Of a DNA stretch of 64,000 nucleotides, positions 19,285 to 30,900 are shown one piece after another. The notes beneath the pieces were generated by a model. The model made no database searches. It worked only from the letters and a program-made list of their open reading frames with translations, and had not been told where the DNA came from. This DNA is from Ariolimax columbianus (Eukaryota; Mollusca; Gastropoda; Stylommatophora; Arionidae): contig JAVGWX010000008.1 in NCBI GenBank assembly GCA_036924085.1, forward strand, positions 54,772,814 to 54,836,813. The letters run 5' to 3'. Within the stretch, counting starts at the first letter, position 1. Each line of letters opens with the position of its first letter. A program made the position numbers and the translations under genes.

Positions 19285-20160
19285 CCCCATGATAGGACCA
19301 AAAATACAAGCTCTCATGATATTACCAAAATTATAAACTCCCATGACATGAGCGAAAATACAGGCTCCCTTGACGTGACCAGAATTACAGCCACTCATGA
19401 CATGAGCGAAAATACAGGCTCCCTTGACGTGACCAGAATTACAGCCACCCATGACATGAGCGAAAATACAGGCTCCCTTGACGTGACCAGAATTACAGCC
19501 ACCCATGAGATGAGCGAAAATACAGGCTCCCTTGACGTGACCAGAATTACAGCCACCCATGACATGAGCGAAAATACAGGCTCCCTTGACGTGACCAGAA
19601 TTACAGGCACCCATGAGATGAGCGAAAATACAGGCTCCCTTGACGTGACCAGAATTACAGCCACCCATGACATGAGCGAAAATACAGGCTCCCTTGACGT
19701 GACAAGAATTACAAGCTCCCATGACATGACCGAAACTACAAGCTCCCTTGACGTGACAAGAATTACAGCCACTCATGACATGACCCAAACTACAGTCTCC
19801 CCTCACAAAACCAGCATGATCATGATATGACCCAAACTACAGTCTCCCGTCACAAAACCAACATGACCATAACATGACCCAAACTACAGTCTCCCGTCAC
19901 AAAACCAAAATCACCATGACATGACCCAAACTACAGTCTCCCGTCACAAATCCAAAATCACCATGACATGACCCAAACTACAGTCTCCCCTCACAAAACC
20001 AAAATGACCATGACGTGACCCAAACTACAGTCTCCCCTCACAAAACCAACATGACCATGACATGACCCAAACTACAGTCTCCCCTCACAAAACCAACATG
20101 ACCATGACGTGACCCAAACTACAGTCTCCCGTCACAAAACCAAAATGACCATGAAATGAC
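19285..20160. repeat. 54-bp minisatellite in two subtypes
   Basis: Period 54 bp (starts 19351, 19405 and so on). The left block (to about 19770) has the unit GAGCGAAAATACAGGCTCCC plus TTGACGTGACCAGAATTACA. The right block has CCCAAACTACAGTCTCCC plus TCACAAAACCA. Because 54 is 18 codons, open frames of 160-180 residues appear on both strands (repeat MSENTGSLDVTRITATHD on plus). I treat these as by-products of the period, not genes. Confidence 0.95.
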
Positions 20161-21130
20161 AAAAATGATACAGCCGACCAAAATTGTGGACACGATCCAT
20201 ATCGTCAAACACATAATACAACTATTTTCATCAAAGTACATGCCACACCCATTAACATCCAAACACGACCTGGCCAATGCCATCAAACACATACAACACG
20301 GTAAATGTCCTCTAACACAAAGCATGGCCACTTTCATCAAAACAAATGACACGACCAATCAGCTTATGATCACCACGTGATGTCAAGAACAGTAATATCG
20401 ATCAATACCGATAAATGCATCTGGATGTTTCTTCCTTGCTTAAATGTAGGGACAGGGCGAACAACTTTGCGTTGATAAGCGCTCAGTATAAATATAAATC
20501 TTTTTGGTTATGATGATTCGTCTATTCGCTCCAAGTGGTAATTTAGTTTAGTTTAGTTCAGACAAGAATCAACGTCATTGCACACAATTTAACCCATAAG
20601 TACTATTTTCTTCTCCATATTTGTGGGAGAATCTTAACACAATGCACAAACTCCATTGCACCGGCGAGAATCCCGTAATAGATTGGGTAGATTTTTAACA
20701 TAATTTTGATGAGCTGGTCTTCCTCTACACAGCTGGCCGCTTTATGTCAAAGAATAACAATGGTATTGTAAGATGAGGTAGCTAGCGCCATGCACATTCC
20801 TATTTAGTCACTATCTATGACATTCTGGTAAGGTTACAGTTGCCATACTCTTTTTAACTACAGTGCCACTCGTGTGATTTTCTTTCTAGACTGCAGAACA
20901 AGTGTAGTCATTTGGATTGCCCTCTTATTCAACTTCTGAAACCTCCGGAAAGAAAGTTTTTCACTCGCGTAGTTCCAGGATTATATTAATATTTTGGGGC
21001 ACGTTACGCCTCTGAGAATACCTGTCCTTCTTGCCCCTGTCAATCCAGACGGTCTTGTAGAATAGATCCTGCACTGCGCTTGGTTTACCCTGGCCAGCTT
21101 TTAGGGTAGCCTGGATCTCGTTATTTGCAT
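20161..21130. other. no gene recognised
   Basis: Nothing identified. Several degenerate CAAACACA-type strings continue from the minisatellite to about 20360. Confidence 0.5.
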
Positions 21131-21380
21131 TTTGTTTTCTCCTTCTTTGTACGCTTTCAGACGTCAACTTCAATATATATATATATATAAAGAAAGCAGT
21201 GGTTACCCTGAGGGTATTGCTATCTCAATAGAGCTTGTCCAGAAATGCTATTGGGGATTGTCACGCGTTCTTTCTTTGTTCCTCGTATGTTGGACACCTT
21301 AGTAGCAGATACTCAGCAGCCATTTTGTCAGAGACGCAGACACATTCATCCGTGTATCCTATTCTTAGTGCCATTCGTTT
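21131..21380 (-). pseudogene. LINE-A 3' end, diverged
   Basis: The minus strand aligns with the LINE-A tail: DECVC.SDKMAAEYLLLRCP then YEEQRK, then CTCAGGGTAACCACTGCTTT and GACGTCTGAAAGCGTAC.AAGAAG. A TA microsatellite at 21173-21188 interrupts it. More diverged than the copies at 24.5, 55.5 and 61.5 kb. Confidence 0.75.
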
Positions 21381-21790
21381 TCAATAGCAATGTTTTCACA
21401 TGATAGATTTCCAGTCACATGCACAACCTTCGTTAGACGTCTCATACGACGTCGTGAGAAGAAAACAGTGACCCTGTCCTTTTTGCCCCGTGAATCAATC
21501 GGGTGAAGGATATACTTACAAAGTAAAAGGTGTGCTGGTTTTTATGTTATTTAGCATCTGTATCTGTAAATCGTCTTTGTGGCCATTTTGGACAAGACTA
21601 CTTTGTATTGGTATGTAGCATAGCTGAAAATAAAGGCCTTAGACATGTACTGGGTATTGGCTGAAAACATTTTTTGGCTAATGAGCAAACACGACAACAG
21701 TCCAACCCAAATTATGTTTGCAATGTCATCAGAATAAAATATTGGACGTACACATGGCACGTGCTTCGGATAAACAAAAGACGCTTATTA
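21381..21790. other. no gene recognised
   Basis: No recognisable feature. Confidence 0.5.
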
Positions 21791-21799
21791 CTAACCATT

Positions 21800-21955
21800 A
21801 TTTAGAAACCACGGTTCAAAAGGAAGCGAAGAAGACCAAGAAAGAATATGCAGAACGGTCACATTGAAGGATGCAACTATGGAGTTAGGGAACAAGCCAG
21901 AACTTCATAGAGTCGTGAAGGACCAATCAAAGAATACTGCTTTATGGTGGCGGTA
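21800..21955 (+). pseudogene. possible LINE C-terminal scrap
   Basis: Plus-strand peptides KRKRRRPRKN and RTVTLKDATMELGNKPELHR resemble the GKR.RGRPR.TW and following block at the end of RTE/L2-type polyproteins. Short and broken; uncertain. Confidence 0.35.
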
Positions 21956-22090
21956 AAAGACCATCTAGAGACAGTTCGCATGCGCAGATATAGGTACACC
22001 CGTATACTAACACAGCGTCGGTCCTAGACAGATTGGATCCAATCATACTTCGAGCAATAACATGTTCAATGAGTTATTTCAAAACTTTGA

Positions 22091-22470
22091 GGGGGAGAGG
22101 GGGCTTACGCGTCTCGTCAGGAAAAACATACTGATCAGACAATCTTAGTCGCGGTCAGGTAAAATATACTAGCCAAGACCTTCGCCTGGACTTTTCGCAC
22201 TTTTCCATGAAAAAGCGCTGTTATTCTTGGCAGCCTAGCTAACGAGATGGGGAGAGGAGGGGTGGGGGTTCGACGTGATCCCCATAGTAGTGAGCGACAC
22301 GTAAGTGAAGCCAATCATAGCACAATCACATGTAGGACTCCGGTCGACCTTCAAGAGGATGCTATGGAAGTGAAGAAAGCTACTGCAACCCGTCACTTAA
22401 CGCCTTGTTTTGACGCACACAAAACAGTAAGCTAACATATTGTGGGACGTTCACAACAATAACACATCGA
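22091..22470 (+). mobile_element. SINE-X copy with two 37-bp-type units
   Basis: The 5' GGGGGAGAGGGGGCTTACG aligns with the TSD-defined 5' ends of the copies at 48.5 and 56.3 kb. It is followed by two units of the TCAGG.AAAA.ATACT type, the CCAAGACC junction, the core GGCAGCCTAGCTAACGAG and GGTTCGACGTGATCCCC, and a tail ACAACAATAACAC. No clear TSD is seen for this copy. Confidence 0.75.
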
Positions 22471-22880
22471 AGAGCTAATTTGATAGTCTGTAAGTTGTAA
22501 GCACAAGAATTGAAAGGATCAACCACTGTCCAAGATTAACAGCTGTGTGTGTGTCACACTTGTAGTCGTTTCCACAGTGGTCAGTCGTTATCGCGTTCAT
22601 TTCTTAATACGCCTGATATCTTCAATCAATCAGATACCACTATATGGCATGGGGCCAAAGAACAGGTGCCCACAGGCCGCTTGATCTATAACCAACCGAC
22701 CTGACCACATTGCTACAAGTCAAACGCTCTGGCGTCACTGTCCCTCTTATGCTTAACAAAGTAGTAGGTAAAATACTTGATGTGCTCTTGAAAATGTGGT
22801 CACTTTTGTTCGTAACAATTGATTGTACATTTAGGCGTTAAACTGGCATTGGTTAGTTATATATTATATACGTCGCGATT
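22471..22880. other. no gene recognised
   Basis: No recognisable feature. Confidence 0.5.
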
Positions 22881-22884
22881 AGAA

Positions 22885-23300
22885 ATAGACAGTGAGTTTA
22901 TTCATTACTTATAAGGAGATTAGAAAGGGACAATGGGTCTATTCGTTACTCATGAGGAGATTAGAAAGGGTCAGTGGCTCTATTCGTTACTCATGAGGAG
23001 ATTAGAAAGGGTCAGTGGCTCTATTCGTTACTTATTATAAGATTAAAAAGGGACAGTTTGTCCATTCGTTACTTATAAGAAGATTAGAAAGGGGCAGTGA
23101 GTTTATTACTTACGAGGCGAATAGAGGTAGACAGTGTGTCTATACATTACTTACGAGGCAAATAGAGGTAGACAGTGTGTCTATACATTACTTACGAGGC
23201 GAATAGAGGTAGACAGTGTGTCTATACATTACTTACGAGGCGAATAGAGTTAGACAGTGTGTCTATACATTACTTACGAGCCCACTAGAAAGGGACAGTG
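22885..23300. repeat. 41-bp minisatellite, about 10 copies
   Basis: Starts 22921, 22962 and 23003 give 41 bp. The left units are ATTAGAAAGGG.CAGTGG; the right units GCGAATAGAGGTAGACAGTG. Confidence 0.95.
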
Positions 23301-23825
23301 GGTCTATTCTCTGCTCTCCAGAAAATACAATAACGGTAACTTAGTAAATTACAAGCATAAAATATACTTTCCACTATAAGCCTGTCTATGGTAGTTTTGG
23401 AAAGCCTATCGATCTGTCGGTCGGCCTATTCTTCGGTATGTCGCGACCTCTATTATTTGGCGGCATTAATGAGAAGCTCTGGAACACGGGTTGCGAGTGC
23501 GAGCTAATACGGAAGTTGTTGAAGGCTGCTGTACTATTTGGTAACAAAGTCATCGTCATTTTTTGTGCTCCCGACAAAACATGGCGCTACGACTACATTT
23601 GACCTCTTTTTAGACAGCCTGAACCCGTGCACATTCAGTGGCGGTTTCTGTATCAATGGGGGTGCTAACACCGTGGCCAACCATTCTAAGTCGCGTTCTA
23701 GGGCATACTTGGAAAGGACACATTCATCATTCTTTACACCTCGGTCAGCACTCGGGGTTTATGAACACATTAGCGACAACTCTTATTACCCTGGGTGTTT
23801 GACGTTGTCTTTGGCTCTTCAATGG
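23301..23825. other. no gene recognised
   Basis: An open frame at 23538-23906 runs into the next minisatellite. I see no motif in it. Confidence 0.45.
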
Positions 23826-24235
23826 TGTACTGTTTATAAACAACTATTTACTGTCCAGAGTGATTCATCTTATTTCCTTACCTCACCAATGGTGTTCTGT
23901 TTATAAACAAATATTTACTGTCCAGGTTGATTCATCTTATTTCCTTACCTCATCAATGAAGTTCTGTTTATAAACAACTATTTACTGTCCAGGTTGATTC
24001 ATCTTATTTCCTTACCTCATCAATGATGTTCTGTTTATAAACAACTATTTACTGTCCAGGGTGATTCATCTTATTTCCTTACCTCACCAATGATGTTCTG
24101 TTTATAAACAACTATTTACTGTCCAGGGTGATTCATCTTATTTCCTTACCTCACCAATGGTGTTCTGTTTATAAACAACTATTTACTGTCCAGGGTGATT
24201 CATCTTATTTCCTTACCTCACCAATGGTTTTCTTA
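23826..24235. repeat. 67-bp minisatellite, 6 copies
   Basis: GTTCTGTTTATAAACAA at 23894, 23961 and 24028 gives a period of 67 bp. The unit also holds TATTTACTGTCCAGG and TTATTTCCTTACCTCA. Confidence 0.95.
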
Positions 24236-24289
24236 TTGCACACAAATTAGCACCATCTATTTACTGCAAACTTACCTATTTACTGTAAA

Positions 24290-25110
24290 CTTACTGATAA
24301 ACAGTATATTTATACCGACTTTGTGCTACCAGTGCCAAACAGGACAGGAAAATTGCACAGTGTGGAATGAAATGTATAAGAAAGCAATTGGTATACACCA
24401 GGAGAGATAAAATGATACATTATTATAAACATTATGCAGAACCATCCCTTAATACATTTCAAAACAGAAAATACGATGGTTCTGTCAGCTCAAGATAATG
24501 CGCCCTGAACAAGTATCACTGCAAGCTTACAATTCTTCTTCTTCTTCTTCTTCTTCTTCTTCTTCTTCTTCTTCGTACGCTGTCAGACGTCACTTTGTTT
24601 TCGAAAAAAGCAGCGGTCATCCTGAAGCTGTCGACACTGCCATAGAGCTTGTCTAGTGTTGCCACTGGTGATGGCCACATCTGCTTTCTCTGATCATCGT
24701 ATGTCAGGCAGTTTTGCAGCAGATGTTCAGCGGTCATTTTCCCAGTACCGCATGTGCATTCGCCAGTGCCACCTATCTTCAATTTATTGAATAGGTGGTA
24801 CCTCAGTCTATTGTGGCCTGTGCGAAGTCTGAAGACCACGACCTGCTCTCTTCTGTTCAACTGGTAATAGGCATCGTTTTTTGTGTAGCCAGTATGTTCT
24901 GTTTCCCATTTGGTCATGTATCTGGCTTACAATTCAAAATCTGATTACAAGAAACGATGAATGCCGCGTCACATATGTAGGAATGGCATAACATAAATCC
25001 TGCAGCAACCGCCACAACACTCATGGCCGAAGAACGACATGTGGACGGACAGAGTAAGTACGGTATATACTTACTGTGTTCGGAGGTACATATAATTGAG
25101 TGGACACGGT
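24290..25110 (+). pseudogene. RTE-type LINE C-terminus, split by a LINE-A insertion
   Basis: The left part reads FIPTLCYQCQT and WNEMYKKAIGIHQER, then KIRWFCQLKIMRPEQVSLQA. Skipping 24536-24935 the frame continues YNSKSDYKK and, after a shift, NPAATATTLMAEERHVDG near 25000. These are steps of the RTE-type C-terminus, close to the copy at 17659-18571. The gene remnant was already a fossil when LINE-A inserted. Confidence 0.7.
24525..24935 (-). mobile_element. LINE-A 5'-truncated insertion with 11-bp TSD
   Basis: The body 24536-24924 is flanked by GCTTACAATTC (24525-24535 and 24925-24935). The minus strand reads MTKWETEHTGYTKNDAYYQL, NRREQVVVFRLRTGHNRLRY, a CTCGTGKMTAEHLLQNC zinc motif, then DKLYGSVDS, and ends GACGTCTGACAGCGTACGAA followed by a (GAA)n tail of about 13 units (on the plus strand, TTC repeats at 24534-24574). 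Confidence 0.92.
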
Positions 25111-25238
25111 ACATGGCAAACTGTATTCTAAACTACAGATGGCCATGCACCGTACCGCCATGTGTGCGTCATATGCCTTCATGTTAACGTATTCTTTTTC
25201 TTTGCGTTCATGATCTTTTGGTCATGGTATATCTGCAG
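25111..25238. other. no gene recognised
   Basis: Short spacer between two LINE remnants. Confidence 0.5.
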
Positions 25239-25239
25239 A

Positions 25240-25425
25240 CCAGTCGCCATGATGAAGTCTGTAGTCTTCACCAGGTTGGAGCGGCTGCCCCACAGCTTTT
25301 GTCTCAGCACCGCACCCTCTGGCCAGGTCTGGCATCTCATTTCCCTATAGATTGGGCATTCCTGTAGAATATGCTCAGGGTTCTGGAATCCTGTTCCACA
25401 TGGGCACTCATCGGTGTATGTTTAC
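25240..25425 (-). pseudogene. LINE-C: I/Jockey-type LINE C-terminus
   Basis: The minus strand gives YTDECPCGTGFQNPEHILQE, CPIYREMRCQTWPEGAVLRQ and KLWGSRSNLVKTTDF. This is the CxC...H....C end of RNase H-bearing LINEs, clearly different in sequence from LINE-A, B and D. A related, more broken piece lies at 46430-46795. Confidence 0.75.
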
Positions 25426-25711
25426 GTAAATAGACTCAAAGCAATGACTGGACAAATTAAAAACTGAACTAAGTTCAATGAGGATCAATGTTCAAGAATG
25501 AGTAAATCCGGAACAAAACTGAAAACTATCTTTACAGCTATTGGTGGTATACTTGACGTGTATTATAAAATATAGACGTGATGCAGTGTACAGGCTAAAT
25601 TGTAATTTTTGCCACCGATTAATTAGAAACAAACTAATAAATCTCTCTGAGGTTGTGAACCCGTAACCCTTTGGTGGAGAGACGAGTATCGGAACAGTTT
25701 TACCTCGTAAA
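25426..25711. other. no gene recognised
   Basis: No recognisable feature. Confidence 0.5.
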
Positions 25712-25905
25712 GGGCAATCATTTGTATTAGGACGATACTATACGTTCGTTTTGCATACGCTTTAATTAAAGCACAACAATTTGTATTAGAATGATACTAT
25801 ACGTTCGTTTTGTCGCACGCTTTAAATAAAGGAAAACAATTTGTATTATAATGATACTATACGTTCGTTTTGTCGCACGCGTTAAATAAAGGAAAACAAT
25901 TTGTA
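25712..25905. repeat. 59-60 bp tandem repeat, about 3 copies
   Basis: TTTGTATTA at 25721, 25780 and 25840. The unit holds GATACTATACGTTCGTTTTG. Confidence 0.85.
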
Positions 25906-26321
25906 TCATGCTGATGAAATGCGAACGTCACCATGTTAGATGCATTCATGGATAGCTAGCTTTCTGTAACTAAGTTCATTCACTTAAAAATGAACAAAAC
26001 GTTTCTTTTACGCTATAAAACTGAATTGGTCGTGCTCGTTCAGACAACAAGACGAGCGGGAAAGATGACGGATAAAACAAGCTGCGAGTCTAACTTGGCC
26101 CTGGTCTTTCAGTCCATTATGGATGCTGCCGGTAAACGGATTTGACTGGGATTCATACTAGTCGACGACTTACAATTGTGTCCCTGGATATTGTTGCGTT
26201 TTTTTCAATTAGGTAGTTCACTCTGGGATTATTTTCCATCCCATTATTCTGACATGGACATTGGCTATTTAAAAAGTAGCTCATCTATCAGGTGTCGTAT
26301 TTTCACTGTTCAGTGCACACC
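25906..26321. other. no gene recognised
   Basis: No recognisable feature. Confidence 0.5.
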
Positions 26322-26740
26322 GCTGAACTTCATGGGATTGGGGCCTGAACTTTATGGGATTGGGGCCTGGACTTTATGGGATTGGGGCCTGGACTTTATG
26401 GGATTTGGGCCTGAACTTTATGGGATTTATAGCCTGAACTTTATGGGATTGGGGCCTGGACTTTATGGGATTGGGGCCTGAACTTTATGGGATTTATAGC
26501 CTGAACTTTATGGGATTGGGGCCTGGACTTTATGGGATTGGGGCCTGAACTTTATGGGATTTGGGCCTGGACTTTATGGGATTGGGGCCTGGACTTTATG
26601 GGATTGGGGCCTGAACTTTATGGGATTTGGGCCTGAACTTTATGGGATTGGGGCCTGAACTTTATGGGATTGGGGCCTGAACTTTATGGGATTTGGGCCT
26701 GAACTTTATGGGATTGGGGCCTGAACTTTATGGGATTGTC
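26322..26740. repeat. 22-bp G-rich minisatellite, about 19 copies
   Basis: Unit TGAACTTTATGGGATTGGGG plus CC, with a TTTGGG variant and a 24-bp TTTATAG variant. Each unit brings GGG and GGGG runs, so the plus strand could fold into G-quadruplexes. Confidence 0.95.
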
Positions 26741-27968
26741 GCCCTTCTCCCTATTTGCTATCAGATAGTGCCGATTTTGGTGTGGCTAGTAATTGATTAA
26801 CACATCGCCTGAGCAAGATTGGGTCCTGCCGGGTTAGCAAGATGCCCAAGACACATCGCTCACACGCTGAGTGAGGCCTTTAATCTTCGCGGCCCGTGTT
26901 ATAGCGAAGTACGCGGATATCCCCAAGGAATACACAGGGACCTCTGTTAACACACTTGCCATGAAAAAAAGTGTCAGGGCCCCACCCCCGGGTATTGGAA
27001 GTTCTTTGAGAATTGAAACTTGGAGTGTCCTTTTTTTGCTGCAGCAAGTGGCCAGTGGTCAGTCGACGCAACGAACTACTGATGTCTAAGAGACATTATT
27101 ATTATAGTTTTTCAGATAGGTTCTGCATCTGTTGGCAATTAAGCAAAAGCTGTGTGATTGTATTCTGGCCTTTTTTCATAGAGTAACTTTGGGAGACACT
27201 TGATCCGACACCATCCATCTCTCCGTCTCATTGATATGAAGCATGTAACTTCTTTGAATGTATTAAAGACGCATATATCTCGACAGCTGATACACTGTTC
27301 TTTCATTCACGTACTTGTGTTAGCAGACAGCTACCCGCTTGTTAACTTTATTTTGAACACAATTCTGGATTTTGTATCATTAAATCAATCAATCAATCAA
27401 TCCCTGTCAGCTTCCTGTCAGAGAACAGGACTTCAAAAAATACACGTCGTCTGTCAGCTCTGAGCTATCCGTTCCGTCACTGGCCATATCTTCCTTGTTT
27501 CCTTTCTGTTTGTCTCCAGCTATCTTCTGTATGTGTGTTTTCGTCTTGTGGATTCCAAAACAGATACTGTTGTGCACTGTACTGTTATTACCTCGTTTCC
27601 TTAATGTACGCTCTATCCAGCACCTTCTACTCCCGTCATAATCTACTGGTATATATCTGGCTCATTCCAACAGTTCAACTTTAGTGATCCGTAATCCTAT
27701 CGCACCTTGCCAATCCTTCAATTCTATTCCAGGACTTATTTATTAGAGTTTAAGAGACAACTCTTCCGAGCATTTAATAAACAGCGACTAAAGAGGGTTG
27801 TACATGAGGCTGGAAACCTCATCACGGACAGAATGTATTGCCATTATAATCAGCCACTGCAAAAGTTCCGAATACAGGCTTCATGTAAAGGGACCAGCTG
27901 CTGTGATAACATGTGCTTCACATTGTGACGATATACTGAATGAATTAATGAAGGGGACGTTGGAGTAA
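26741..27968. other. no gene recognised
   Basis: More than 1.2 kb without a feature I can name, apart from an (AATC)5 run at about 27382-27402. A 73-residue open frame at 27707-27928 has no known motif. Confidence 0.45.
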
Positions 27969-30900
27969 AGTCAAGGTTTGTCCCATAGTAGTTAAACCTG
28001 TCGGGGAATGAAGTTGTTAGAGACCAGTATACTAAGTCAAGGTTTGTCCCATAGTAGTTAAACCTGTCGGGGAATGAAGTTGTTAGAGACCAGTATACTA
28101 AGTCAAGGTTTGTCCCATAGTAGTTAAACCTGTCGGGGAATGAAGTTGTTAGAGACCAGTATACTAAGTCAAGGTTTGTCCCATAGTAGTTAAACCTGTC
28201 GGGGAATAAAGCTGTTAGAGACCAGTATACTAAGTCAAGGTTTGTCCCATAGTAGTTAAACCTGTCGGGGAATGAAGTTGTTAGAGACCAGTATACTAAG
28301 TCAAGGTTTGTCCCATAGTAGTTAAACCTGTCGGGGAATGAAGTTGTTAGAGACCAGTATACTAAGTCAAGGTTTGTCCCATAGTAGTTAAACCTGTCGG
28401 GGAATGAAGCTGTTAGAGACTTCAGTATACTAAGTCAAGGTTTGTCCCATAGTAGTTAAACCTGTCGGGGAATGAAGTTGTTAGAGACCAGTATACTAAG
28501 TCAAGGTTTGTCCCATAGTAGTTAAACCTGTCGGGGAATGAAGATGTTAGAGACTTCAGTATACTAAGTCAAGGTTTGTCCCATAGTAGTTAAACCTGTC
28601 GGGGAATGAAGTTGTTAGAGACCAGTATACTAAGTCAAGACTTGTCTAATAGTAGTTAAACCTGTCGGGGAATGAAGTTGTTAGAGACCAGTATACTAAG
28701 TCAAGGTTTGTCCCATAGTAGTTAAACCTGTCGGGGAATGAAGATGTTAGAGACTTCAGTATACTAAGTCAAGGTTTGTCCCATAGTAGTTAAACCTGTC
28801 GGGGAATGAAGTTGTTAGAGACCAGTATACTAAGTCAAGACTTGTCTAATAGTAGTTAAACCTGTCGGGGAATGAAGATGTTAGAGACTTCAGTATACTA
28901 AGTCAAGACTTGTCTAATAGTAGTTAAACCTGTCGGGGAATGAAGTTGTTAGAGACCAGTATACTAAGTCAAGGTTTGTCCCATAGTAGTTAAACCTGTC
29001 GGGGAATGAAGATGTTAGAGACTTCAGTATACTAAGTCAAGACTTGTCTAATAGTAGTTAAACCTGTCGGGGAATGAAGATGTTAGAGACTTCAGTATAC
29101 TAAGTCAAGGTTTGTCCCATAGTAGTTAAACCTGTCGGGGAATGAAGTTGTTAGAGACCAGTATACTAAGTCAAGGTTTGTCCCATAGTAGTTAAACCTG
29201 TCGGGGAATGAAGTTGTTAGAGACTTCAGTATACTAAGTCAAGGTTTGTCCCATAGTAGTTAAACCTGTCGGGGAATGAAGTTGTTAGAGACCAGTATAC
29301 TAAGTCAAGGTTTGTCCCATAGTAGTTAAACCTGTCGGGGAATGAAGTTGTTAGAGACCAGTATACTAAGTCAAGGTTTGTCCCATAGTAGTTAAACCTG
29401 TCGGGGAATGAAGATGTTAGAGACTTCAGTATACTAAGTCAAGGTTTGTCCCATAGTAGTTAAACCTGTCGGGGAATGAAGATGTTAGAGACTTCAGTAT
29501 ACTAAGTCAAGGTTTGTCCCATAGTAGTTAAACCTGTCGGGGAATGAAGATGTTAGAGACTTCAGTATACTAAGTCAAGGTTTGTCCCATAGTAGTTAAA
29601 CCTGTCGGGGAATGAAGATGTTAGAGACTTCAGTATACTAAGTCAAGACTTGTCTAATAGTAGTTAAACCTGTCGGGGAATGAAGATGTTAGAGACTTCA
29701 GTATACTAAGTCAAGGTTTGTCCCATAGTAGTTAAACCTGTCGGGGAATGAAGATGTTAGAGACTTCAGTATACTAAGTCAAGGTTTGTCCCATAGTAGT
29801 TAAACCTGTCGGGGAATGAAGATGTTAGAGACTTCAGTATACTAAGTCAAGGTTTGTCCCATAGTAGTTAAACCTGTCGGGGAATGAAGATGTTAGAGAC
29901 TTCAGTATACTAAGTCAAGGTTTGTCCCATAGTAGTTAAACCTGTCGGGGAATGAAGATGTTAGAGACTTCAGTATACTAAGTCAAGGTTTGTCCCATAG
30001 TAGTTAAACCTGTCGGGGAATGAAGATGTTAGAGACTTCAGTATACTAAGTCAAGGTTTGTCCCATAGTAGTTAAACCTGTCGGGGAATGAAGATGTTAG
30101 AGACTTCAGTATACTAAGTCAAGGTTTGTCCCATAGTAGTTAAACCTGTCGGGGAATGAAGATGTTAGAGACTTCAGTATACTAAGTCAAGGTCTGTCCC
30201 ATAGTAGTTATACCACTGTCTGGGAATGAAGTTGTTAGAGACCAGTATACTAAGTCAAGGTTTGTCCCATAGTAGTTAAACCTGTCGGGGAATGAAGTTG
30301 TTAGAGACTTCAGTATACTAAGTCAAGGTTTGTCCCATAGTAGTTAAACCTGTCGGGGAATGAAGTTGTTAGAGACTTCAGTATACTAAGTCAAGGTTTG
30401 TCCCATAGTAGTTAAACCTGTCGGGGAATGAAGTTGTTAGAGACTTCAGTATACTAAGTCAAGGTTTGTCCCATAGTAGTTATACCACTGTCTGGGAATG
30501 AAGTTGTTAGAGACCAGTATACTAAGTCAAGGTTTGTCCCATAGTAGTTATACCACTGTCTGGGAATGAAGTTGTTAGAGACTTCAGTATACTAAGTCAA
30601 GGTTTGTCCCATAGTAGTTAAACCTGTCGGGGAATGAAGTTGTTAGAGACTTCAGTATACTAAGTCAAGGTTTGTCCCATAGTAGTTAAACCTGTCGGGG
30701 AATGAAGTTGTTAGAGACTTCAGTATACTAAGTCAAGGTTTGTCCCATAGTAGTTATACCACTGTCTGGGAATGAAGTTGTTAGAGACCAGTATACTAAG
30801 TCAAGGTTTGTCCCATAGTAGTTATACCACTGTCTGGGAATGAAGTTGTTAGAGACTTCAGTATACTAAGTCAAGGTTTGTCCCATAGTAGTTATACCAC

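Noticed and set aside
19264..19830. 160-180 residue repeat proteins on both strands
   Set aside because: Both strands are open because the 54-bp unit lacks stops in those frames; no start context, splice sites or flanking unique coding sequence.
24195..24410. 71-residue plus-strand frame ending in a cysteine-containing motif
   Set aside because: Half is minisatellite and half is the RTE-type LINE remnant (TLCYQCQT).
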